A DNA stretch of 64,000 nucleotides from Kluyvera genomosp. 1 (GCF_001266615.1 NZ_LGHZ01000015.1:122785-186784); one strand, 5' to 3'. Shown: positions 54,719 through 64,000, numbered from the stretch's first letter. Translations and numbers: made by a program. Notes: generated by a model from the sequence alone, not told the origin.

Positions 54719-56152
54719 ATGCAAATGAAGAAATTGCTCCCCATCCTTATTGGTCTGAGCCTTACGGGTTTCAGTGCAATGAGCCAGGCAGAGAACCTGT
54801 TACAGGTGTATCAGCAGGCACGTACCAGTAACCCAGATCTCCGCAAATCTGCTGCAGATCGTGATGCTGCGTTCGAGAAAATCAACGAAGCGCGCAGCCC
54901 CCTGTTACCGCAATTAGGTTTGGGTGCAGATTATACCTATACCAACGGCTTCCGCGACAGCAATGGGGTGAACTCTAATGTCACCAGCGGCTCGCTGCAG
55001 TTAACACAAAGCCTGTTTGATATGTCCAAATGGCGTGCGCTGACCCTGCAGGAAAAATCCGCAGGCATTCAGGACGTGACCTATCAGACCGACCAGCAGA
55101 CGTTGATCCTCAATACTGCTACGGCATACTTTAACGTGCTGAGCGCGATCGATTCGCTCTCCTACACCGAAGCGCAGAAACAGGCTATCTATCGTCAGTT
55201 AGATCAGACGACCCAGCGCTTTAACGTCGGCCTTGTTGCTATCACCGACGTGCAGAACGCCCGTTCACAGTACGATACCGTGCTGGCAAACGAAGTGACC
55301 GCACGTAACAACCTCGACAACGCCGTTGAATCGCTGCGTCAGGTCACCGGTAACTACTACCCAGAGCTGGCATCACTGAACGTTGACGGCTTTAAAACCG
55401 ACAAACCACAGGGCGTAAATGCGCTGCTGAAAGAAGCAGAGAACCGCAACCTGTCCCTGCTGCAGGCTCGTCTGAGCCAGGACCTGGCGCGTGAGCAAAT
55501 TCGCCTGGCGCAGGATGGCCATCTGCCAACGCTGGATTTAACCGCATCGACTGGGGTCTCTAACACCTCGTATAGCGGTTCTAAAACGAACGGCACCGGT
55601 AACTACAACGATAACGATGCTGGCCAGAACAAAATTGGCCTGAGCTTCTCCCTGCCTCTGTATCAAGGCGGGATGGTGAACTCTCAGGTCAAACAGGCAC
55701 AGTACAACTTCGTTGGCGCCAGCGAGCAGCTGGAAAGCGCACACCGTTCCGTTGTACAGACCGTTCGTTCTTCCTTCAATAACGTCAACGCTTCTATCAG
55801 CAGCATCAACGCCTACAAACAGGCCGTTGTCTCTGCACAGAGCTCTTTAGACGCAATGGAAGCCGGCTACTCCGTTGGTACACGTACTATCGTTGACGTG
55901 CTGGATGCGACCACGACGCTGTATAACGCTAAACAACAGCTCTCCAGTGCGCGCTATAACTACCTGATCAACCAGCTGAACATTAAATCCGCTCTGGGTA
56001 CGCTCAACGAGCAGGATCTGCTGGCGCTGAACAATACGCTGGGCAAACCGGTTCCGACCTCGAATGCGAGCATCGCGCCGGAAAACTCACAGCAAGATGC
56101 TACGGCTGACGGCTACACCTCTGCTGCTACCAGCAAAGCGCGTATCCGCTAA
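54719..56152 (+). CDS. tolC: Outer membrane efflux channel TolC
   Basis: Trimeric outer-membrane duct for AcrAB, EmrAB, MacAB and type I secretion. 477 aa from the ATG at 54719. Signal peptide ends SAMSQA before ENLLQVYQQ. Two OEP repeats contain the coiled-coil helices (RFNVGLVAITDVQNARSQYDTV; GYSVGTRTIVDVLDATTTLYNAKQ). The start lies in a triple ATG array (54713, 54719, 54725) made by a duplicated ATGCAA. AAGGA is 6 nt before 54719, the spacing used in E. coli, so that start is preferred; 54725 gives the E. coli MKKLLPIL end. The C-terminal tail after residue 450 diverges, as is usual. Confidence 0.97.
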   Translation: MQMKKLLPILIGLSLTGFSAMSQAENLLQVYQQARTSNPDLRKSAADRDAAFEKINEARSPLLPQLGLGADYTYTNGFRDSNGVNSNVTSGSLQLTQSLFDMSKWRALTLQEKSAGIQDVTYQTDQQTLILNTATAYFNVLSAIDSLSYTEAQKQAIYRQLDQTTQRFNVGLVAITDVQNARSQYDTVLANEVTARNNLDNAVESLRQVTGNYYPELASLNVDGFKTDKPQGVNALLKEAENRNLSLLQARLSQDLAREQIRLAQDGHLPTLDLTASTGVSNTSYSGSKTNGTGNYNDNDAGQNKIGLSFSLPLYQGGMVNSQVKQAQYNFVGASEQLESAHRSVVQTVRSSFNNVNASISSINAYKQAVVSAQSSLDAMEAGYSVGTRTIVDVLDATTTLYNAKQQLSSARYNYLINQLNIKSALGTLNEQDLLALNNTLGKPVPTSNASIAPENSQQDATADGYTSAATSKARIR

Positions 56153-56167
56153 GGCCTGCATTGCTGT

Positions 56168-56198
56168 AAAAAGGGTTCGCATCATGCGAACCCTTTTT
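56168..56198 (+). terminator. Intrinsic terminator after tolC
   Basis: AAAAGGGTTCGC / GCGAACCCTTTT stem with an ATCAT loop, followed by T6. Confidence 0.93.
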
Positions 56199-56326
56199 TC
56201 TGCCTCTCAACGTAAGGCAACGTAAAGATCCGCCGCTTTATCCCCTTCTTAGCTTCATTTTCAACCACTCATCCACTATCCTGAGCGCTATTGCAATACC
56301 ACTCCACTGGGTCCAGGAAGAATAAA

Positions 56327-57010
56327 ATGAAACGGACAAACAATATTCAGCACGCCGCTTTTCGTAAAAGCTGGGGTGCACGCCACTTAACGCCAGTCGC
56401 CCTTGCCGTTACCGCCGTATTCATGCTGGCGGGCTGTGAGAAGAGCGACGAAACCGTCACGCTGTATCAGAATGCAGACGACTGCTCCGCGGCGAACCCA
56501 AGCAAAAGCGCGGAATGTACCACTACCTACAACAATGCGCTGAAAGAAGCGGAACGCACCGCACCGAAATACGCCAGCCGTGAAGACTGCGTAGCGGAAT
56601 TCGGTGAAGGTCAGTGCCAGCAGGCACCGGCTCAGGCTGGCATGGCGCCAACCGGTGAAGGCCAGGCTCAGGCACAGAACCAGGGCGGCGGCAGTTTCTG
56701 GATGCCACTGATGGCAGGTTACATGATGGGTCGTATGATGAGCGGCGGCATGGGCGGCTACCAGCAGCAACCGGTCTTCACCTCCAAGAACCCATCCAGC
56801 CCGGCTTACGGTAAATACACCGATGCGGGCGGCAAGAACTACGGCGCAGCACAGCCGGGTCGTTCAATGAACGTACCTAAAACCGCGATGGCGCCAAAAC
56901 CGGCGACCACCAGCACTGTCACCCGCGGCGGCTTTGGCGAATCTGTTGCCAAGCAGTCCACCATGCAGCGTAGCGCAACGGGCAGCACTTCCCGTTCAAT
57001 GGGCGGCTGA
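56327..57010 (+). CDS. ygiB: DUF1190 lipoprotein YgiB
   Basis: 227 aa; function unknown. Begins MKRTNNIQ with AGGAAGA upstream. A basic N-terminal region is followed by a hydrophobic helix ending in the lipobox LAGC (Cys about 37). The mature part has paired cysteines ([27 protein letters not shown]) and a long glycine, glutamine, methionine and serine-rich disordered tail. Adjacent to ygiC with a 5-bp gap; ygiBC lie downstream of tolC in E. coli as well and are marbox-influenced there by read-through. Confidence 0.92.
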   Translation: MKRTNNIQHAAFRKSWGARHLTPVALAVTAVFMLAGCEKSDETVTLYQNADDCSAANPSKSAECTTTYNNALKEAERTAPKYASREDCVAEFGEGQCQQAPAQAGMAPTGEGQAQAQNQGGGSFWMPLMAGYMMGRMMSGGMGGYQQQPVFTSKNPSSPAYGKYTDAGGKNYGAAQPGRSMNVPKTAMAPKPATTSTVTRGGFGESVAKQSTMQRSATGSTSRSMGG

Positions 57011-57015
57011 TTATC

Positions 57016-58176
57016 ATGGAAAGAGTCAGTATTGTTGAACGCCCGGACTGGCGTGAAAAAGCGACTGAATATGGTTTTAACTTCCACACCATGTACGGCG
57101 AGCCGTACTGGAGTGAAGAGGCCTATTACAAGCTAACGCTGGCCCAGGTCGAAAAGCTGGAAGATGTCACAGCCGAACTACACCAGATGTGCCTGAAGGT
57201 CGTTGAACGCGTGATCGCCAGCGATGAGCTGATGGCCAAGTTCCGCATTCCAAAGCATACCTGGAGCTTCGTTCGCCAGTCATGGCAGACCCATCAGCCG
57301 TCACTTTACTCTCGCCTCGATCTGGCCTGGGACGGCACCGATGAGCCAAAGCTGCTGGAAAACAACGCCGATACGCCAACCTCGCTGTATGAAGCGGCAT
57401 TTTTCCAATGGATCTGGCTGGAAGATCAGCTGAATGCAGGCAATCTGCCGGAAGGCAGCGATCAGTTCAACAGCCTGCAGGAAAAGATCATCGAACGCTT
57501 TACCGAGCTGCGTGAGCAGCACGGCTTCCAGTTACTGCACCTCACCTGCTGCCAGGATACCGTAGAAGATCGCGGTACGGTGCAGTATTTGCAGGACTGC
57601 GCTGCCGAAGCAGAAGTCGCCACCGAATTTCTCTATATCGATGAAATTGGCTTAGGTGAAAAAGGTCAGTTTACCGATCTGCAGGATCAGGTGATTGGCA
57701 ATCTGTTCAAGCTCTATCCGTGGGAATATATGCTGCGTGAGATGTTCTCCACCAAGCTGGAAGACGCTGGCGTTCGCTGGCTGGAGCCGGCCTGGAAAAG
57801 CATTATCTCCAACAAGGCGCTGCTGCCACTGCTCTGGGAAATGTTCCCGGATCACCCGAACCTGCTGCCAGCCTACTTTGCCGAAGATGCATACCCAGCA
57901 ATGGATAAGTACGTGGTGAAACCGATCTTCTCCCGCGAAGGGGCGAATATCTCGATCGTCGAAAACGGCAAAACCATCGAACAGGTGGAAGGGCCGTACG
58001 GCGAAGAAGGGATGATCGTACAGCAGTTCCATCCGCTGCCGAAATTTGGCGATAGCTATATGCTGATTGGCAGCTGGCTCATCAACGATCAGCCAGCCGG
58101 AATTGGTATTCGTGAGGACAGAGCACTGATCACCCAGGATCTGTCGCGTTTCTATCCCCACATTTTTGTCGAGTAA
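57016..58176 (+). CDS. ygiC: ATP-grasp amide ligase YgiC (glutathionylspermidine-synthase-like)
   Basis: 386-residue cytosolic protein homologous to the synthetase half of glutathionylspermidine synthase (GSP_synth domain). Visible parts are [35 protein letters not shown] (ATP and metal residues) and [22 protein letters not shown]. The amidase half is absent. It does not make glutathionylspermidine by itself in published E. coli work; peptide-tail modification of a partner (perhaps YgiB) is a fair guess only. Likely cotranscribed with ygiB. Confidence 0.93.
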   Translation: MERVSIVERPDWREKATEYGFNFHTMYGEPYWSEEAYYKLTLAQVEKLEDVTAELHQMCLKVVERVIASDELMAKFRIPKHTWSFVRQSWQTHQPSLYSRLDLAWDGTDEPKLLENNADTPTSLYEAAFFQWIWLEDQLNAGNLPEGSDQFNSLQEKIIERFTELREQHGFQLLHLTCCQDTVEDRGTVQYLQDCAAEAEVATEFLYIDEIGLGEKGQFTDLQDQVIGNLFKLYPWEYMLREMFSTKLEDAGVRWLEPAWKSIISNKALLPLLWEMFPDHPNLLPAYFAEDAYPAMDKYVVKPIFSREGANISIVENGKTIEQVEGPYGEEGMIVQQFHPLPKFGDSYMLIGSWLINDQPAGIGIREDRALITQDLSRFYPHIFVE

Positions 58177-58179
58177 ACG

Positions 58180-58968
58180 TTAACCGACCACGACTGACAG
58201 CATACTCAAGGAGCCCATTTCGATACCGTCTACCGGGATCGTGATGGGTTCTTCTCCATCCCACGCCCCTAAAACATACAGCAGCGGCAGGAAGTGCTCC
58301 GCCGTCGGGTTAGAGAGCGAACCGCCTTCGTGCTGCAGATAGTTTACCAGCGGATGCTGCTCAACCGGCCCTTTCCATTGCAGATTCGCTTTAACATAGT
58401 CGTTAAATGAAGCCGCCCACGGATACGGCGCGGAATCACCGTGCCATTTTGCAGTACGCAGGTTATGCACCACGTTACCGCTCGCCACCAGCATAATGCC
58501 TTCGTCACGCAGGCTGGCAAGTTTACGACCCATCTCCAGATGCCAGGCCGCCGGTTTGGTGCTATCGATACTCAGCTGCACCATTGGGATATCCGCATTC
58601 GGGTACATCTTAATCAACACGCCCCACGAACCGTGGTCAAAACCCCAGGCTTCGGTGTCCAGCGCGACAGGAACCGGTGACAATAACTCAACCAGCTTCT
58701 GCGCCAGCTCCGGCGAGCCAGGTGCCGGGTAATGCGTGTCGTACAATGCCTGCGGGAAACCGCCAAAATCGTGAATCGTTTTTGGTGCTTCCATCGCCGT
58801 CACGCCGGTGCCACGGGTAAACCAGTGCGCAGAGACAACAACGATCGCTTTTGGCCGCGGCAACGTCTCGCCGAGCTGCTGCCAGGTACGGGTATAGAGG
58901 TTATCTTCCAGTACGTTCATCGGGCTACCGTGACCTAAAAACAGTGCTGGCATTCGGCTACGAGACAT
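58180..58968 (-). CDS. ygiD: 4,5-DOPA extradiol dioxygenase YgiD
   Basis: 262-residue class III extradiol (LigB-type) dioxygenase; the E. coli enzyme opens L-DOPA to 4,5-seco-DOPA. Metal ligands are visible in FLGHGSPMN, VVSAHWFT, SGNVVHNLR and TAEHFLPLLYVLGA. Convergent with ygiC (4-bp gap) and divergent from zupT. The complete sequence and usual length give high confidence in the family; the natural substrate is uncertain. Confidence 0.93.
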   Translation of the reverse strand: MSRSRMPALFLGHGSPMNVLEDNLYTRTWQQLGETLPRPKAIVVVSAHWFTRGTGVTAMEAPKTIHDFGGFPQALYDTHYPAPGSPELAQKLVELLSPVPVALDTEAWGFDHGSWGVLIKMYPNADIPMVQLSIDSTKPAAWHLEMGRKLASLRDEGIMLVASGNVVHNLRTAKWHGDSAPYPWAASFNDYVKANLQWKGPVEQHPLVNYLQHEGGSLSNPTAEHFLPLLYVLGAWDGEEPITIPVDGIEMGSLSMLSVVVG

Positions 58969-59133
58969 GATGTTATCCTTCCAGAGGCATAATTGAATAA
59001 CACCACATTAACCTGTTTTCCGTGAGGATAAACTCAGATAAGCGTGATGATGATATTCAGAAAATTTGAATGTAAGGATGCAGTAAAGAATCTCTTCGCC
59101 TCTCGCCAGGCGTGATGAATTCCAATATCATGA

Positions 59134-59150
59134 ATGATAATCATTATCAT
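59134..59150. promoter_or_regulatory. Fur box in front of zupT
   Basis: ATGATAAT-C-ATTATCAT, a perfect 8-bp dyad matching 16 of 19 bases of the Fur consensus and directly touching the ribosome site AAGGAG. Predicted iron-Fur repression of zupT. Confidence 0.85.
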
Positions 59151-59162
59151 AAGGAGTAAGCG

Positions 59163-59936
59163 ATGTCGGTACCGCTAATTCTGACATTACTGGCAGGTGC
59201 TGCCACCTTTATTGGCGCCATTCTCGGCGTTATTGGACAAAAGCCGTCAAACCGGGTTTTAGCCTTTTCGCTCGGTTTTGCCGCCGGGATCATGCTGCTT
59301 ATCTCACTGATGGAGATGCTACCCGCCGCGCTGGGTACAGAAGGCATGTCACCCATGTTGGGCTATGGCATGTTCGTAGTCGGGCTCATTGGTTACTTCG
59401 CGCTGGATCGTGCGTTGCCACATGCCCATCCGCAGGATCTGATGCAGAAAACCACTCAGCCGCTGCCGCGCAATATTCGCCGCACCGCTATTCTGCTCAC
59501 CCTCGGCATCAGTTTGCACAACTTCCCGGAAGGCATCGCTACTTTCGTCACCGCCAGCAACAATCTTGAGCTGGGCTTCGGGATCGCGCTTGCCGTCGCG
59601 CTGCACAATATTCCTGAAGGTCTGGCGGTCGCCGGGCCGGTGTATGCGGCAACAGGATCAAAACGCAAAGCGGTATTCTGGGCCGGGATTTCGGGTATGG
59701 CGGAAATCCTTGGCGGCGTGCTGGCATGGGCAATTCTCGGCAGCATGGTTTCACCGATATTGATGGCTTCAATAATGGCTGCCGTTGCCGGAATTATGGT
59801 CGCGCTGTCGGTCGATGAGCTGATGCCGCTGGCCAAAGAGATCGATCCCAACAACAATCCCAGCTACGGCGTGCTGTGCGGAATGTCGGTGATGGGATTG
59901 AGTTTGGTGGCGTTACAGTCGATGGGGATTGGTTAA
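59163..59936 (+). CDS. zupT: ZIP-family divalent metal importer ZupT
   Basis: 257-residue inner-membrane transporter with eight helices, taking up Zn2+, Fe2+, Mn2+ and Co2+. Metal-binding helices TM4 and TM5 carry [15 protein letters not shown] and [16 protein letters not shown] (HNxPEG motifs). PHAHPQD is the short cytoplasmic His loop. AAGGAG lies 6 nt before the ATG. The Fur box immediately upstream indicates iron-responsive expression. Confidence 0.96.
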   Translation: MSVPLILTLLAGAATFIGAILGVIGQKPSNRVLAFSLGFAAGIMLLISLMEMLPAALGTEGMSPMLGYGMFVVGLIGYFALDRALPHAHPQDLMQKTTQPLPRNIRRTAILLTLGISLHNFPEGIATFVTASNNLELGFGIALAVALHNIPEGLAVAGPVYAATGSKRKAVFWAGISGMAEILGGVLAWAILGSMVSPILMASIMAAVAGIMVALSVDELMPLAKEIDPNNNPSYGVLCGMSVMGLSLVALQSMGIG

Positions 59937-59943
59937 ACGCCAT

Positions 59944-59976
59944 AAAAAAGCCCGGCGCAATTGGCCGGGCTTCTTC
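59944..59976. terminator. Bidirectional terminator between zupT and ribB
   Basis: AAGCCCGGC / GCCGGGCTT, 9-bp arms with a 7-nt loop. A6 on the left serves ribB (- strand U run); CTTCTTC on the right is a weaker tail for zupT. Confidence 0.9.
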
Positions 59977-59991
59977 GTAATAAGCGCTTAA

Positions 59992-60645
59992 TTAGCTCGC
60001 TTTACGTTCGTGTTCACGGCGGTAGGCCACCAGATCTTCGATGGTCACCAGCGCCATATTGTGTTCCTTTGCAAACTTGATGCACTCCGGCGCACGCGCC
60101 ATGGTGCCATCGTCGTTGGTCAGTTCACACAGTACGCCCGCAGGTTTAAAACCGGCCAGGCTCACCAGATCGATAGTCGCTTCGGTGTGGCCACCACGGG
60201 TCAGAACGCCACCCGGCTGCGCGCGCAGCGGGAATACGTGGCCCGGACGGTTCAGGTCTGACGGCTTCGCGTTGTCAGCAATTGCCGCACGCACAGTGGT
60301 CAGACGGTCAGCGGCAGAAACGCCGGTAGTGACGCCGTGTGCTGCTTCGATGGTGACGGTAAAGCCCGTGCCGTATGCGCTGGTGTTGTTTTCCACCATC
60401 ATTGGCAGTTCCAGCTGCTTACGACGTTCATCGGTCAGACACAGACAAACGATGCCGCTACCGTGACGGATAGTCAGCGCCATTTGTTCAACGGTCATGT
60501 TTTCGGCGGCAAAGATCATGTCGCCTTCGTTCTCGCGATCTTCGTCGTCCAGCACCATCGCACCGCGGCCTTCGCGCAGAGCAATCAGCGCGTTTTCAAC
60601 GCGTTCGAAAGGAGTACCAAAAGAGGAAAGTAGCGTCTGATTCAT
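59992..60645 (-). CDS. ribB: 3,4-dihydroxy-2-butanone 4-phosphate synthase RibB
   Basis: Converts ribulose 5-phosphate to DHBP and formate, one of the two entry reactions of riboflavin synthesis. 217 aa as in E. coli. Active-site acidic loop [17 protein letters not shown] (about 34-50), the Cys/His region [51 protein letters not shown] and the Glu of [11 protein letters not shown]. Single-function form without a RibA fusion. Expression is controlled by the FMN riboswitch just upstream. Confidence 0.98.
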   Translation of the reverse strand: MNQTLLSSFGTPFERVENALIALREGRGAMVLDDEDRENEGDMIFAAENMTVEQMALTIRHGSGIVCLCLTDERRKQLELPMMVENNTSAYGTGFTVTIEAAHGVTTGVSAADRLTTVRAAIADNAKPSDLNRPGHVFPLRAQPGGVLTRGGHTEATIDLVSLAGFKPAGVLCELTNDDGTMARAPECIKFAKEHNMALVTIEDLVAYRREHERKAS

Positions 60646-60746
60646 GGTAAAAAAACCTCATTAATATTATGGTTACCAGAATCAGGGCAGTCTTAGGAGT
60701 GCCGATAAACGGCCAATAGATAACGCGAGCGGGTGCATACCCGACT

Positions 60747-60957
60747 GAATCGTTACTCTCTCCCATCCGGACTCTAACCGTCGGCCCCGGAATTACACCG
60801 GATCTGCTGACCTTCCCGTTGGACACAGGAAGCGCTCGCGGGCTTTCAGTCACTCCTTCGTCTTTCACGCTGCTGCTGCGTTGCCGCAACGCGAAATACT
60901 TTGGATCTCGCTGATTTACCGCCGGTGGGGAATTTCGCCCCGCCCTGAGAATAAGCG
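60747..60957 (-). ncRNA. FMN riboswitch (RFN element) of ribB
   Basis: On the - strand the leader contains the conserved RFN blocks in order: TTCTCAGGGCGGGGCGAAATT, CCCACCGGCGGTAAATC, AGCCCGCGAGCG, GGTCAGCAGATCCGGTGTAA, TTCCGGGGCCGACGGT and TAGAGTCCGGATGGGAGAGA. FMN binding is expected to stop translation or transcription of ribB, 102 nt further on. The processed E. coli leader is known as SroG. Confidence 0.96.
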
Positions 60958-60962
60958 TACTT

Positions 60963-60991
60963 ACTATAACCCTATTGATTATCTTCGGCAA
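60963..60991 (-). promoter_or_regulatory. ribB promoter
   Basis: On the - strand: TTGCCG (60991-60986), 17 bp, TATAGT (60968-60963), just before the riboswitch aptamer. Confidence 0.7.
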
Positions 60992-61077
60992 TGCATAAGC
61001 TTCGAACAATTCTGGTTTATCGCACCGGGAGAAGCCACTACAATAGCGGTAACGCCGACAGAATCAGGGAAACACAG

Positions 61078-61347
61078 ATGATCGACCCGAAAAAAATTGA
61101 ACAAATCGCCCGCCAGGTCCACGAGTCCATGCCAAAAGGCCTGCGTGAATTTGGTGATGATATTGAGAAGAAAGTTCGTCAGGTGATCCAGTCACAGCTG
61201 ACGCGTCTTGATGTGGTTAGCCGCGAAGAGTTTGACGTGCAGACTCAGGTTCTGCTGCGCACCCGCGAAAAGCTGGCGCTGCTGGAACAGCGTATTAGCG
61301 AGCTGGAAAACCGCGCTGCGGCACCGGTCGTTGACGATAAAGAGTAA
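61078..61347 (+). CDS. ubiK: Ubiquinone biosynthesis accessory factor UbiK (YqiC)
   Basis: 89-residue protein of the BMFP family needed for efficient aerobic ubiquinone synthesis with UbiJ; also a Salmonella colonisation factor. [33 protein letters not shown] is an amphipathic N-terminus, and the C-terminal half ([31 protein letters not shown]) is a trimeric coiled coil. AGGGA lies before the ATG at 61078; an in-frame ATG at 60991 would run through the ribB promoter. Confidence 0.94.
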   Translation: MIDPKKIEQIARQVHESMPKGLREFGDDIEKKVRQVIQSQLTRLDVVSREEFDVQTQVLLRTREKLALLEQRISELENRAAAPVVDDKE

Positions 61348-61355
61348 AGCACAGC

Positions 61356-61377
61356 CCCTCTCCCCTTAGGGAGAGGG
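61356..61377. repeat. Dispersed CCCTCTCCC palindrome, copy 2
   Basis: CCCTCTCCC / GGGAGAGGG, 9-bp arms with a 4-nt loop, between convergent ubiK and hldE. Shares its arms with 41397-41422 and probably acts as a terminator. Confidence 0.75.
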
Positions 61378-61402
61378 TTAAAGTGAGGGGAAACGCAGTG
61401 CG

Positions 61403-62836
61403 TTACTTCTCACTATCCTTCTGAATCTTCTTGATAATGTTGGTCGTTGAGCAACCATCTTCGAAGTTTAGCACCAGCACTTCACCACCGTTCGCCCACA
61501 CTTCTTCGCTCCCCGCGATTTGCTCCGGCTTATAGTCACCGCCTTTGACCAGACGATCCGGCAGGATCCCGGCAATCAGACGCTGCGGCGTATCTTCTTC
61601 AAACGACACCACCCAATCGACCGACTCCAGCGCCCCCAGCACGATCATGCGCTGATCCAGCGGATTTACCGGACGCGTTTCGCCTTTCAGCCTTTTGGTC
61701 GAGGCATCACTATTCACCGCAACGATCAGACGATCGCCCAGCTTGCGCGCGTTCGCCAGATAAGAAACGTGGCCCGCGTGCAAAATATCGAACACGCCGT
61801 TGGTCATCACCACTTTTTCACCGCGACGACGTGCAGCAGCGACCGCTTGCTTCAACTCTTCTTCGCTCATCACACCAAAACCGGTATCCGCACGGCCGCG
61901 CACGGCGTTTTCCAGCTCGATTGGCGAAACGGTAGAGGTCCCCAATTTGCCGACCACGACGCCAGCCGCCGCGTTGGCAAAGAAGCAGGCTTCTTCCAGC
62001 GTTTTGCCGGATGCCAGCGTAGCCGCCAACACGCCGATCACCGTATCACCAGCACCGGTTACATCGTACACTTCCTGCGCCTGGGTCGGCTGATGCAACG
62101 GCGCTTTGCCCGGTTGCAGCAATGTCATACCCTGTTCGGAGCGAGTGACCAACAGCGCGGAGAGATCGAAATCAGCAATCAGCTGCATGCCGCGTTCCAC
62201 CAGCTCTTCTTCGGTTTTACACTTGCCAACTACCGCTTCAAACTCGGAGAGGTTTGGCGTCAGCAGCGTGGCTCCGCGATAGCGTTCAAAGTCGGTCCCT
62301 TTCGGGTCGATCAGCACCGGCACTTTTGCCTGACGCGCCAGCTTAATCATCTGCTGAACGCTCTCCAGCGCCCCTTTGGCGTAGTCAGAAAGCACCAGCG
62401 CACCGACATTGGGCAGGCCGCTTTGAATACGGTCATGCAGCGGCTGTGGATCCACGCCGGCAAAACCCTCTTCAAAATCCAGACGAATCAGCTGCTGGTT
62501 GCGCGACAGTACGCGCAGCTTGGTGATGGTCGGGTGAGTTGGGACGGAGACGAAATCGCATTTGACGTTCACATCGGCCAGCGCTTTATTCAGCGCACGC
62601 GCCGCATCGTCAATACCGGTCAGGCCAACGAGACGAGAACCCGCACCTAAAGAGGCAATGTTCATCGCCACGTTCGCCGCGCCGCCAGGACGTTCTTCGA
62701 TAGTTTCCACTTTCACCACGGGCACCGGGGCTTCCGGGGAAATACGGCTGGTTGGGCCATACCAGTAGCGATCCAACATGACATCGCCAACCACCATCAC
62801 TCCTGCGCGTTCAAATTCCGGCAGCGTTACTTTCAT
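61403..62836 (-). CDS. hldE: Bifunctional heptose kinase/adenylyltransferase HldE
   Basis: Two steps of ADP-L-glycero-D-manno-heptose synthesis for the LPS inner core. Residues 1-320 form a ribokinase-like kinase ([36 protein letters not shown] with catalytic Asp). Residues about 344-477 form the nucleotidyltransferase ([27 protein letters not shown] with HxGH). 477 aa from the ATG at 62836 (GGAG upstream), matching E. coli. The glgS/yqiJK genes of E. coli between ubiK and hldE are missing. glnE lies upstream with a 47-bp gap. Confidence 0.97.
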   Translation of the reverse strand: MKVTLPEFERAGVMVVGDVMLDRYWYGPTSRISPEAPVPVVKVETIEERPGGAANVAMNIASLGAGSRLVGLTGIDDAARALNKALADVNVKCDFVSVPTHPTITKLRVLSRNQQLIRLDFEEGFAGVDPQPLHDRIQSGLPNVGALVLSDYAKGALESVQQMIKLARQAKVPVLIDPKGTDFERYRGATLLTPNLSEFEAVVGKCKTEEELVERGMQLIADFDLSALLVTRSEQGMTLLQPGKAPLHQPTQAQEVYDVTGAGDTVIGVLAATLASGKTLEEACFFANAAAGVVVGKLGTSTVSPIELENAVRGRADTGFGVMSEEELKQAVAAARRRGEKVVMTNGVFDILHAGHVSYLANARKLGDRLIVAVNSDASTKRLKGETRPVNPLDQRMIVLGALESVDWVVSFEEDTPQRLIAGILPDRLVKGGDYKPEQIAGSEEVWANGGEVLVLNFEDGCSTTNIIKKIQKDSEK

Positions 62837-62883
62837 TCGTGTCTCCAAAGAGAATCAAAAATTTGGCGCGATAATAGCACATT

Positions 62884-63941
62884 TCACGGTTGAACCAGCC
62901 ACTTCAGCCAGCTCGCACTCACCAGCTCGCGTTCGCGGGTAAAGCTTGCCAGAGAGACATTACCCGGCAGCTCCTGCAGCGCCAGATGGTGTAACGCATC
63001 GCGCAGCGTGGTGTAGGCATGGGTCAACGCCTTAGCTTCCTGCTCATCCATAATGTCGTTTTGCGCCAGCAGTTCAAGAATGCGCACATTGTCCGACCAG
63101 CGGGTCAGCTTCGGCTTTTCGTGGGCGTAGCGCAGCACCAGATACTGGGTAATAAATTCGATGTCGGTAATCCCGCCCGCATCGGTTTTGATATCGAAAC
63201 GATCGCGCTGCTTGCCGCCAAGATGGGCGCGCATTTTCTCACGCATCTCGCGGACTTCGGTTTGCAGCACCGCGCCATCGCGCGTATTGGTCAGAATCTG
63301 TCGGCGAATCGCGTCAAACTGCTGTTGCAACTGCGGATCGCCATACACCACACGAGCGCGCACCAGCGCCTGATGTTCCCAGGTCCAGGCCTCATTTTGC
63401 TGATAATCCGCAAAGGCTTCAGCGGTGGTGACCAGCATTCCCGCCGCGCCGGACGGACGCAGGCGAGCATCCACCTCATACAAAATACCGGACGAGGTGC
63501 GAGTGCTAAACAGGTGCATAATGCGCTGCGCCAGGCGCAGATAGAACTGACGGCCATCGATTTCACGCTCGCCATCGGTCATCGCATCCATTGGGCAGTC
63601 GTGGAGGAACACCAGATCCAGATCCGAGCTGTAACCCAGCTCCCAACCGCCCAACTTGCCATAGCCGATAACCGCAAAACCACGCCCGTGGCGTTCGCGT
63701 AAATGCGTCGGCTGGCCGTAACGTGCCACCATCTGCACCCACGCCTGCTGAACAACCGCATCAATCATTGCTTCCGCAAGCCAGGTCAGATGGTCGCTGA
63801 CCTTCATTACCGGCAGCGTTCCGGCAATATCTGCCGCAGCAATGTGCAACAGCTGTGCCTGTTTGAACTGGCGTAACGCTTCTAACTGCTGCTCTTCGTC
63901 TTCTTCCGGCACGCGCAGAAGATACTGACGCAGTTCATCCC
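62884..63941 (-). CDS. glnE: Glutamine synthetase adenylyltransferase GlnE, C-terminal part only
   Basis: About 352 of an expected 945 residues, from [18 protein letters not shown] to the normal end. This is the C-terminal adenylyltransferase (AT-C) domain, which adenylylates glutamine synthetase in response to PII and glutamine. [23 protein letters not shown] holds the catalytic GS-x-DxD. The frame stays open into position 63941 and is then cut by adapter sequence, so the N-terminal part (start and adenylyl-removing domain) is lost to the assembly end, not to a biological truncation. The ATG at 63912 is internal. Confidence 0.95.
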
Positions 63942-64000
63942 CTGTCTCTTATACACATCTGACGCTCCTGTCTCTTATACACATCTGACGCTGCCGACGA
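63942..64000. other. Nextera adapter sequence at contig end (assembly artefact)
   Basis: The 19-base Tn5 mosaic end CTGTCTCTTATACACATCT occurs at 63942-63960 and again at 63968-63986. The first is followed by GACGCTC, the second by GACGCTGCCGACGA, the reverse complement of the Nextera read-1 adapter. This is untrimmed library adapter, not genomic DNA. Confidence 0.98.

Noticed and set aside
61520..62650. 376-residue open frame on the + strand
   Set aside because: It is antisense to hldE, a very strong match to a known gene. It is a frame-shadow of GC-rich codon usage.
63942..63986. Tn5 or IS50 mosaic ends suggesting a transposon in glnE
   Set aside because: The mosaic ends are followed by Nextera adapter bases, occur in tandem and sit at the very contig end. 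Library adapter explains everything.
1..64000. CRISPR array, prophage or restriction-modification defence system
   Set aside because: No regularly spaced repeats, cas, phage structural or restriction genes are seen. Dcm/Vsr is the housekeeping pair.

Overview
The window is chromosomal DNA of an enterobacterium (family Enterobacteriaceae). Most genes are close relatives of Escherichia coli K-12 genes and many stand in E. coli order, but nac, a class I fumarase cluster and a soluble NADH:fumarate reductase point to the Enterobacter/Klebsiella/Citrobacter group. Species cannot be fixed from the sequence alone. There is no prophage, insertion sequence or CRISPR array. The first base lies inside yedA. 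The last 59 bases are Nextera sequencing-adapter sequence, so the contig ends inside glnE.

Region 1 (1-5690) is the yedA-vsr-dcm-yedJ-yedR-porin block, with Dcm cytosine methylation and Vsr very-short-patch repair. The porin has an unusual pore constriction and follows a long AT-rich upstream region. Region 2 (5699-17370) is metabolic. It holds a divergent MurQ-like etherase under a CRP-type promoter. It also holds what looks like a self-contained fumarate module: a DcuS/DcuR-like two-component pair, ApbE flavin transferase, a three-domain soluble NADH:fumarate reductase, a divalent-anion transporter and a class I fumarase. A consensus FNR box and five copies of ATAGCG lie in the divergent control region. 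The module would import dicarboxylates, interconvert malate and fumarate, and use fumarate to reoxidise NADH in the cytoplasm without oxygen.

Region 3 (17440-24690) holds an IprA-like regulator, tRNA-Ser(CGA), mtfA, two tRNA-Asn genes in identical 140-bp repeats, a MocR/EamA pair, cbl and nac. nac has a clear sigma-54 promoter and an NtrC site. Region 4 (24790-63941) begins right after the second tRNA-Asn and jumps to a block that lies elsewhere in E. coli: yqhC-yqhD-dkgA-ygiQ-ftsP-plsC-parC ... qseBC-mdaB-ygiN ... parE-yqiA-cpdA-yqiB-nudF, tolC-ygiBC-ygiD, zupT-ribB-ubiK-hldE-glnE. The junction is either a real rearrangement or a mis-join at the tRNA-Asn repeat.

Inserted between ygiN-kbp and parE (41433-49737) is an accessory carbohydrate cluster: a GH88-type unsaturated glucuronyl hydrolase, a LacY-family symporter, a DUF2264 protein, an AraC regulator and a complete TRAP transporter. 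It looks like a catabolic system for uronate-containing oligosaccharides whose substrate is not evident, and it is the best candidate here for a little-described system. Readable control elements include an FMN riboswitch before ribB, a Fur box before zupT, a mar/sox/rob box before tolC, a QseB box between ygiW and qseB, and CRP-like sites before the MurQ-like and DUF2264 genes.
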